A stretch of DNA of 64,000 nt from assembly GCA_963617485.1 (NCBI GenBank), contig CAVEPA010000007.1, positions 1 to 64,000 on the forward strand, in the 5' to 3' direction. This DNA comes from UBA1757 sp963617485. GTDB taxonomy: Bacteria > Bacteroidota > Bacteroidia > Bacteroidales > UBA1402. The notes below the pieces were generated by a model. The model saw nothing but the letters and a program-made list of their open reading frames with translations, had not been told where the DNA came from and ran no database searches. The position numbers and the translations under genes are program-made. Below are positions 58,525 to 64,000 of this stretch, piece after piece (within the stretch, counting starts at the first letter, position 1; the number at the start of each line of letters is the position of its first letter).

Positions 58525-59616
58525 TTAATTTTTGAAGGGGTCGAGCGCTATAGTTGGCCGGCCATCGGCAAAAGCACCCATGGCGTAGCCACCGTTATAG
58601 CCGTCGGGAGCTTCGGGTTCCCAATAGAAGACACCCTTGCAGTAGGACAGGGCTTGCGTTTTTTTCAGCAAGTAAGCCATCATTTCTTTGGCCACCTGTG
58701 GATTGGATACCGGCATACCGGTTTCGCAAATCATCACGTCCTTGCCGTAGCTGTTGTAGACCGAGGAAATATTGACAATGCAGGAATTTGTCAGCCCGGC
58801 CCAGTCTGTGGTGAAGCTCTTGGTTTTATCGTCCCACCAGCAGGGATAGAGCGACATGCCTATCATATCGTACTTGGCGCCGTAGGTGTTCAGCAGGGGA
58901 AAAATGTGGGTATACAGGCTCAGCGTGTGGCCGTTGTCCAAATGCACGATAACTTTCGCTTCGGGATACACCGCCTTGACGGCATCGTAGCAGGCCGTGG
59001 TGAGTTCCGCATAGTTTTTGCCGCCGTTTTCTTTGTAAGACCCGAGCGGATACAGCATGCCGGAACGCGTTTCATTGCCAGCCTGGACCCATTCAACATC
59101 TACATCGTTCTTTTTCAGCAACGACAGCACTTCCGTCGTGTGGTCGGCTACGGCTTGCTTCAGCTCTTCAAGGTTGTAGGAAGCCCAAGCTGCGGGTGTC
59201 GCCTGGTTGCCAGGGTCGGCCCAAGTGTCGCTGAAATGGAAATCGATCATGATTCTCATGCCCAGCTTTTGGGCACGCATTGCCTTTACAAGTACGTCCG
59301 AGGCGGAATTCCAGCCATTGTCGGGATTTACCCAAACGCGAAGCCGGATGGCGTTCATCCCGATTTGCTTCATCAAAGCGGTGAGTTCGGTTTCTTCGCC
59401 TTTGGCATTGTAGAACTTCATGCCCTTGCTTTCCATTTCCGTTACCCAGCTGATGTCGGCCCCTTTGGCGAAGGCCGTGCGGTCTATCTCAGTGGGCTTC
59501 TCGGGCGTGTCCGGGTTGGTAGGTTGTGTATTCTCCGGAGAACAAGAACAGCAAGAAAGACTGATTAGCGCCAGCAAGGCCAGGACGGCAGCCGGCAAAT
59601 GTTTGAAAACTTTCAT
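58525..59616 (-). CDS. Arabinogalactan endo-beta-1,4-galactanase (GH53), lipoprotein
   Basis: 363 residues. A lipoprotein-type signal (VLALLALISLSCCSC) and a Pro/Thr linker anchor it to a membrane, probably the outer one. The GH53 barrel has FAKGADISWVTEMESKG, NAIRLRVWVNP, and IDFHFSDTWADPG; the acid/base Glu is in WVQAGNETRSGMLYP, and the nucleophile Glu in MICETGMP. It cuts beta-1,4-galactan side chains of rhamnogalacturonan I. It starts 10 bases after the GH43 gene, which suggests joint action on arabinogalactan. Confidence 0.93.
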   Translation of the reverse strand: MKVFKHLPAAVLALLALISLSCCSCSPENTQPTNPDTPEKPTEIDRTAFAKGADISWVTEMESKGMKFYNAKGEETELTALMKQIGMNAIRLRVWVNPDNGWNSASDVLVKAMRAQKLGMRIMIDFHFSDTWADPGNQATPAAWASYNLEELKQAVADHTTEVLSLLKKNDVDVEWVQAGNETRSGMLYPLGSYKENGGKNYAELTTACYDAVKAVYPEAKVIVHLDNGHTLSLYTHIFPLLNTYGAKYDMIGMSLYPCWWDDKTKSFTTDWAGLTNSCIVNISSVYNSYGKDVMICETGMPVSNPQVAKEMMAYLLKKTQALSYCKGVFYWEPEAPDGYNGGYAMGAFADGRPTIALDPFKN

Positions 59617-59626
59617 AGGCTATTGA

Positions 59627-60625
59627 TTATTCGGCTTCGATAAGCGGGTAGAGCAGGTCTTCGTCTATGCGGATGGCCGTTCCGTGGCGCATGCCGGCAG
59701 GGAACTTCGCTTTGCCTTCGAGCATCTCCCATTCGCCCTTCTTGAGGTTCTTGCAGCGGGCGGCCTGGTATTTGCCGTTGCGGTAAGCGTCCCAATATAA
59801 GTAGGTATACTTGCCAATCTTGATAGCGGCAGGCCCTTCGGCCCAAAGCTTGCCCGAGATGGGTTCGGAAACCTTAAGCGGAATCCGTTTCAGACTGGCA
59901 CTCTTAACCATGCGGATGTTCTTCTCTACGGGGTCGAGCGTTTCGTTCTTGAGGAAAATATAGTACTTGCACGACTCTTTCAGCACAAAGGCATCGATGA
60001 CGTTGAAGCCCGGGTCGTAGAACAAGCGGGTGGGGGCGAAAGTCTTGAAATCCTTGGTGGTGGTGTAGTACAAGCGATGGTTGTATTGGTCTTCGCTGCT
60101 GGCTTGGGCCTCGAACTGCCCTTCGATGGTGCTGGCCCAGATAATGTAGAACTTGCGCGAGGCCCGGTCGTAGAAAAGTTCGGGAGCCCAGACATTGCGC
60201 GTTTTAGGCTCTTGTGCCATCACGGCAATTTCCTGTTGTTCCGACCAGTGCTGAAGATCGTCACTGCTGGCGTAGCCGATGCTGTTGCCCGTCCAGCTGC
60301 AAGTCCAAACCATGTGGAAACGGCCGTCGGGACCTTGTACGATGCTTGGGTCGCGCAGCAATTTTTCCTTGCCCACTTGGGGCGTGAGGAAGCTCTTGCC
60401 GTCTTGCACCTTCTTCCAGATAAGCCCGTCAAAACTATAGGCATAGTGCAGGCCATCGCCATTGCCCTGAAAATAGCAGAACAGATAGGCTTCCTGTTTG
60501 CCGTTCACCAAGTTCCAGAACCAGTTGTCGTTCTTGTCTTTCTTTTCGTCTTTGTTGGCGGCATTGCTGCCAAGCGGCATCAGCAAGGCGGCGAGCAGCA
60601 GCAAGCTCTGGCAAAATCTTTTCAT
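59627..60625 (-). CDS. Exported GH43-type glycosidase (arabinosidase/xylosidase-like)
   Basis: 332 residues from the ATG at 60625-60623 (MKRFCQSLLLLAALLMPLGSNA), with a clear signal peptide; the frame is open much further upstream, but that part is the shadow of ribBA. The five-blade propeller has RDPSIVQGPDGRFHMVWT with the Asp base, then NVWAPELFYD and, later, DAFVLKESCKYYIFLKNE and WAEGPAAIKI with a likely catalytic Glu. The substrate is probably an alpha-arabinoside or beta-xyloside/galactoside. It overlaps the ribBA stop by one base (TGATG) and is coupled to GH53. Confidence 0.82.
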   Translation of the reverse strand: MKRFCQSLLLLAALLMPLGSNAANKDEKKDKNDNWFWNLVNGKQEAYLFCYFQGNGDGLHYAYSFDGLIWKKVQDGKSFLTPQVGKEKLLRDPSIVQGPDGRFHMVWTCSWTGNSIGYASSDDLQHWSEQQEIAVMAQEPKTRNVWAPELFYDRASRKFYIIWASTIEGQFEAQASSEDQYNHRLYYTTTKDFKTFAPTRLFYDPGFNVIDAFVLKESCKYYIFLKNETLDPVEKNIRMVKSASLKRIPLKVSEPISGKLWAEGPAAIKIGKYTYLYWDAYRNGKYQAARCKNLKKGEWEMLEGKAKFPAGMRHGTAIRIDEDLLYPLIEAE

Positions 60626-61836
60626 CACTTGATATTTTTTAAGGTGTGGCCCATGCGCGTCTTTTTGGTGTGCAGATAGGCTTCGTTGTAAGGATTTACG
60701 GGTGTTTCGATGGCCACGTTCTCGACAATTTCCAGCCCATAGGCTTCCAAGCCGATACGCTTGACGGGATTGTTCGACATGAGGCGCATCTTGTGCACGC
60801 CCAGGCATTGCAGAATCTGAGCACCCACGCCGTAGTCGCGCTCGTCGGCATCGAAGCCCAGGTGCAGGTTGGCGTCGACCGTGTCGTAACCCTCTTCCTG
60901 CAGCTTGTAGGCCTTGATTTTGTTCATCAGTCCGATGCCGCGGCCCTCTTGGCTCAGGTAAACCACCACGCCCTTGCCTTCGTCCTGTATCTTCTGCATG
61001 GCCATGTGCAGCTGGTCGCCACAGTCGCAGCGCAGCGAGCCCAGCACATCGCCCGTCAGGCAGGAAGAGTGCATCCTCACCAGAATGCTTTCGTCTTCTT
61101 TCCATTCGCCCTTAACCAACGCGATATGTTCCTGGCCCGTCGACAGCTGGCGGAAGGGAATCAGGTGGAAATCGCCGTATTTGGTGGGCATATGCACGCT
61201 GGGTCCCATCTCCACGAGCGACTCCTGCTGCAAACGGTAGGCAATCAGATCTTTGATGGTGAGCAGCTTGAGCTTGTATTTTTGGGCAATTTCGTAAAGC
61301 TGGGGCAGACGCGCCATACTGCCGTCCTCGTTCATCACCTCGATGAGCGCACCGGCAGGATGCAGACCGGCCATGCGGCAAAGGTCGACGGCGGCTTCGG
61401 TATGGCCGGCGCGACGTAGCACACCTTTGTTCTTGGCGTAGAGCGGGTTCACGTGGCCGGGACGTGCCAGGTCTTCGGGCTGGGTTTCCGGATTGGCCAG
61501 AGCCTTGATGGTTTCGGCGCGGTCGTGGGCCGAAACGCCCGTGGTGCAGCCCGCAATTTTATCGACCGTAATGGTGAAGGGCGTTCCCAGCAGCGAAGTG
61601 TTGGAAGCGACCTGCGGGTTCAGCTCCAGACGCTGGCACTGCTCTTCGGTGATGGGCGCACACAGCACACCACGGCCCATGGTAATCATAAAGTTCACCT
61701 TTTCGGGCGTAATCAGTTCGGCAGCTGTGATGAAATCGCCCTCATTCTCGCGGTCTTCATCATCCACCACAATCACAATCTCACCCTGACGGATGGCTTC
61801 GACGGTCTCTTCTACCGTATTCAACTTGATGTCCAT
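60625..61836 (-). CDS. ribBA: Bifunctional DHBP synthase/GTP cyclohydrolase II
   Basis: 403 residues. The N-terminal RibB half (1 to about 200) has VVDDEDRENEGDFITAAE and RPGHVNPLYAKNKGVLRRAGHTEAA. The C-terminal RibA half has the zinc Cys in RMHSSCLTGDVLGSLRCDCG and LSQEGRGIGLMNKIKAYKLQ. It makes both precursors of riboflavin. It begins 15 bases after the LptF/G gene. No FMN riboswitch is seen, since the upstream gap is too short. Confidence 0.96.
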   Translation of the reverse strand: MDIKLNTVEETVEAIRQGEIVIVVDDEDRENEGDFITAAELITPEKVNFMITMGRGVLCAPITEEQCQRLELNPQVASNTSLLGTPFTITVDKIAGCTTGVSAHDRAETIKALANPETQPEDLARPGHVNPLYAKNKGVLRRAGHTEAAVDLCRMAGLHPAGALIEVMNEDGSMARLPQLYEIAQKYKLKLLTIKDLIAYRLQQESLVEMGPSVHMPTKYGDFHLIPFRQLSTGQEHIALVKGEWKEDESILVRMHSSCLTGDVLGSLRCDCGDQLHMAMQKIQDEGKGVVVYLSQEGRGIGLMNKIKAYKLQEEGYDTVDANLHLGFDADERDYGVGAQILQCLGVHKMRLMSNNPVKRIGLEAYGLEIVENVAIETPVNPYNEAYLHTKKTRMGHTLKNIK

Positions 61837-61851
61837 AATATCGTAGTTTTA

Positions 61852-63357
61852 TTATTTCCTTTTAATTCGCTTGATTTTTCTGCGGAAATATCTCCACAAA
61901 AGCTTCAACTTGAAGACTTGCTTTATTTTTGCCAACACCGATTCAAAATCGAAGAGCGTTGAGTCGTTTACTGCCGTGATAGTGAGGAAGATACCCAAGG
62001 GTAACATCACCGCCGAACTGAGTGCCATGCCATAAATTGCGTCCCAATTGCCGCTTTTGACCAGTTTCTGCCCGGCCGTATCAATCAGGTAATAGGCGAT
62101 GAAAAGCACCACCGACACCACCGCCGGCATACCCAATCCGCCCTTGCGGATAATGGCCCCCAAAGGCGCACCGATAAAGAAGAAGATAACGCAGGCAAAG
62201 GCCAACGAGAATTTCTTGTAGTATTCTATGCCGCTGCGCCGGTAACGCATATTGTCGCGCTGGAGCGAAGCCTTCAGGTATTCGAAATCGTTGCGGGCTG
62301 ACTCTACACGGCGCATACTCTTGGCCAGCACCTTCTCGGTCTGACGGACACTCAGGCTTAGGTAAAGACTGTCGACGTTGGGATTGAACAACGGCATTTT
62401 GGCCACTTTCGAGAGCGAATCCACGCTGAGTAGATTGCGCCCCTGCGTGTCGCCGCGCCCTAGAAAATAATGCTCGGTATAATGCTCTTGCTTGCGGCCC
62501 TGTATGCTGTCGATGCGCGTTCCCACCGAATCGAGAATGTGCCGTAGCTGGGAGCTGTTCATGCTGATATGCGAATTGTCGTAGGCCGACTCGTCCACAC
62601 GCGTAAAGTTGGCGTCGAAAGGAATCACCACCTCTTTGGTGCGGAAAATCTCGCGGCGGTAAGGAATGCCCACGTCACTGGCATGGTCTTGGTTGAAATT
62701 GCTGAAACCTTCGCCGTGATAGAGCGTCAGTACCAGATTGAGCTTGTCTTCGGTCATGCGAAGACGGCCTGAGTCGGCCAGCGTGACGGCCGCGTTGTCG
62801 AAGCCGTCGGAGAAGTCGTAAATCATCACATCGAGCAGCAGGCCGCGCTTCACATCCTTGCCCTTGACGTAGATGGTCATGTCCTGAATGCCCGAATAGA
62901 AAGCCCCTTCGGGTATGGACAGCGTGGGCGACTTCTGCTGTATGGAAGCGATGAGCGAGTGCATCTTCACCTGCATCTTGGGCAGGTATTTGTCCTGAAA
63001 ATAATACGAAGCACAAGCCACGATGCTCACGCAGATGATGATGGGCTTCATGATGTTGAACAGCGAAACGCCCGCGGCCTTCATGGCTAGCAGTTCCAGC
63101 CTTTCGCCGAAGTTGCCGAAAGTCATGAGCGAGGCCAGCAGGATGGCCAGCGGCAGGGTGGTGGGCAGTAGTTGCGCCGATGCGTAATAGAAAAATTCAA
63201 GATACACGCCCAGGCCTACACCTTTGCCCATAATCTGCTCGGATACCCTCCACAGCAACTGCATCACCAGGATGAAGTTGCAGATGAAAAAGGTCATCAG
63301 GAAGATGGGTAAAAAGTTTTGCAGTACGAAAGTATGTAGTCTTTTTACGCGGAACAT
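61852..63357 (-). CDS. LptF/LptG-family lipopolysaccharide export permease
   Basis: 501 residues. Three N-terminal membrane helices (NFLPIFLMTFFICNFILVMQL; ASAQLLPTTLPLAILLASLM; MKPIIICVSIVACASYYF) flank the conserved TFGNFGERLELLAMKAAGVS. A periplasmic jellyroll of about 250 residues follows and three helices close the protein. The pattern is that of the ABC-transporter permeases that lift LPS from the inner membrane. Bacteroidota often carry single LptFG-like permeases, so F versus G cannot be told. It lies 43 bases after the START-like gene. Confidence 0.92.
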   Translation of the reverse strand: MFRVKRLHTFVLQNFLPIFLMTFFICNFILVMQLLWRVSEQIMGKGVGLGVYLEFFYYASAQLLPTTLPLAILLASLMTFGNFGERLELLAMKAAGVSLFNIMKPIIICVSIVACASYYFQDKYLPKMQVKMHSLIASIQQKSPTLSIPEGAFYSGIQDMTIYVKGKDVKRGLLLDVMIYDFSDGFDNAAVTLADSGRLRMTEDKLNLVLTLYHGEGFSNFNQDHASDVGIPYRREIFRTKEVVIPFDANFTRVDESAYDNSHISMNSSQLRHILDSVGTRIDSIQGRKQEHYTEHYFLGRGDTQGRNLLSVDSLSKVAKMPLFNPNVDSLYLSLSVRQTEKVLAKSMRRVESARNDFEYLKASLQRDNMRYRRSGIEYYKKFSLAFACVIFFFIGAPLGAIIRKGGLGMPAVVSVVLFIAYYLIDTAGQKLVKSGNWDAIYGMALSSAVMLPLGIFLTITAVNDSTLFDFESVLAKIKQVFKLKLLWRYFRRKIKRIKRK

Positions 63358-63400
63358 GACTCAGGCTTTAAAGCCTGCAAAGGTAAGCAAAAAAAGGAGA

Positions 63401-63781
63401 CTATAAACCGATTCGCCTGATAAGTGTATCGATTTCGGCACTCCAAAGACTGATAAGGTCGTCTTTTTCGTTGTCCGAAGCAAAATCGGTGAGCAACAGC
63501 GAAATCTCGCCCGTCAGCTCCGACTTGATAATTTCAATCTCGAAGAAGGTGTTTTCGGGTGCATTCAGCCAATGGAAGCGGACGCGCTCGTCGGGTTGCA
63601 AATCTATAAGTTTGGCCCTTTCGCTGGCTTTGTGCCACGAAAAGGTAAAAATGTGGTTATTATCTTCTTCTACGTTGTCGGCCATCCATTCAGCCAGCCC
63701 GTGAGGAGTGCTGATGAGCCGCCACAAAGCTTTGGTAGAGCCTTTCTTCAAACTGAACTCTATGGTAAACTTCTCTTTCAT
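63401..63781 (-). CDS. START-like (SRPBCC) domain protein
   Basis: 126 residues, all one helix-grip fold of the AHSA1/START type: MKEKFTIEFSLKKGSTKALW, then TPHGLAEWMADNVE and ERVRFHWLNAPENTFFEIEI. It has no signal peptide. Such proteins bind hydrophobic ligands or partner proteins; this short Bacteroidota version has no known function. It is the first gene of the minus-strand set with LptF/G, ribBA, GH43 and GH53. Confidence 0.85.
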   Translation of the reverse strand: MKEKFTIEFSLKKGSTKALWRLISTPHGLAEWMADNVEEDNNHIFTFSWHKASERAKLIDLQPDERVRFHWLNAPENTFFEIEIIKSELTGEISLLLTDFASDNEKDDLISLWSAEIDTLIRRIGL

Positions 63782-63966
63782 GAGTGAACTGCTGAAACTT
63801 TCGGCGAATATAGTTAAAGATTTTTAATTATCAGCATTCAGACGATAAAGATTTTCGATTAAACGGAAGTTTCACGCTTTCGTAACAGAGCTAGGGCTGT
63901 TTGTAAGCTTGGAGAAAGCCCTTGTAGCGGCTATTTAGAAAGTTTTGAAAAATCTGGCGGAATAAG

Positions 63967-63997
63967 TTTGTCAATTCAAAATATGATATTACTTTTG
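63967..63997 (+). promoter_or_regulatory. Consensus promoter leading out of the window
   Basis: TTTG (63967-63970), 19 bases, TACTTTTG (63990-63997). The gene it drives starts after the window end. The rest of 63782-63966 shows no gene or repeat. Confidence 0.7.
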
Positions 63998-64000
63998 CCG

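Noticed and set aside
60626..61105. N-terminal extension of the GH43 gene to 61105
   Set aside because: The extra residues are an off-frame reading of ribBA; the ATG at 60625 gives a proper signal peptide.

Overview
The window looks like a chromosomal segment of a Bacteroidales (Bacteroidota) bacterium. The evidence is the family content: a type IX secretion (T9SS) sorting tail and T9SS plug protein, a GldH lipoprotein, a RicT/PSP1 protein, a DUF-type C4 zinc-ribbon protein, a regulatory-domain TonB-dependent receptor, and CAZymes of families common in gut Bacteroidales. Promoters fit the Bacteroidota consensus TTTG-N19/20-TAnnTTTG (examples before gapA, ilv, iorA and aspS), and many genes use ATGA or TGATG start/stop overlaps. 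I cannot place it to genus. No phage, IS, CRISPR array or rRNA was seen. One tRNA (Pro, anticodon TGG) is present.

Layout. 1-7.2 kb (+): T9SS cargo protein, sugar-nucleotide transferase, GH106-like rhamnosidase, membrane zinc peptidase. 7.3-11.5 kb (-): pheS, nth and a TonB-dependent receptor, tightly packed. 11.6-12.9 kb (+): tilS. 13.0-15.35 kb (+): the scar of a starch/maltose locus, in which the N-terminus of an MFS sugar transporter is joined out of frame to the C-terminus of a GH97 alpha-glucosidase, followed by an unusually compact GH77 amylomaltase. 15.4-23.7 kb (+): iorAB, two SGNH-hydrolase-like proteins and an MBOAT acyltransferase (a glycan O-acylation module), then the T9SS plug protein. 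23.8-25.1 kb (-): sorbitol/sorbose-phosphate dehydrogenase-like enzyme. 25.2-36.0 kb (+): purH, mreBCD, mrdA (PBP2), rodA, an EF-hand membrane protein, and a CE12-CE8 pectin esterase. 36.0-40.15 kb (-): M23 peptidase, DNA pol III delta prime, ricT, gldH. 40.2-43.0 kb (+): a 28-residue putative lipoprotein, gapA, miaA, rlmH. 43.0-48.4 kb (+): ilvDBNC operon. 48.5-50.0 kb (+): TonB-like protein and an unknown protein. 50.0-54.8 kb (-): tRNA-Pro, a PurF-like protein without the glutaminase cysteine, carB. 55.0-58.4 kb (+): aspS, NIF3, zinc-ribbon protein. 58.5-63.8 kb (-): START-like protein, LptF/G permease, ribBA, GH43, GH53.

The most informative regulatory structure is in front of ilvD: a 20-codon leader peptide with 13 Leu/Val/Ile codons ends one base before a segment that can pair perfectly with the 5' arm of an intrinsic terminator. 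This is a complete, readable ribosome-mediated transcription attenuator for branched-chain amino-acid synthesis.

Four separated loci carry enzymes for pectin, especially rhamnogalacturonan I and its side chains (GH106-like, CE12-CE8, GH53, GH43), suggesting a plant-polysaccharide lifestyle, while the starch locus appears to be decaying.
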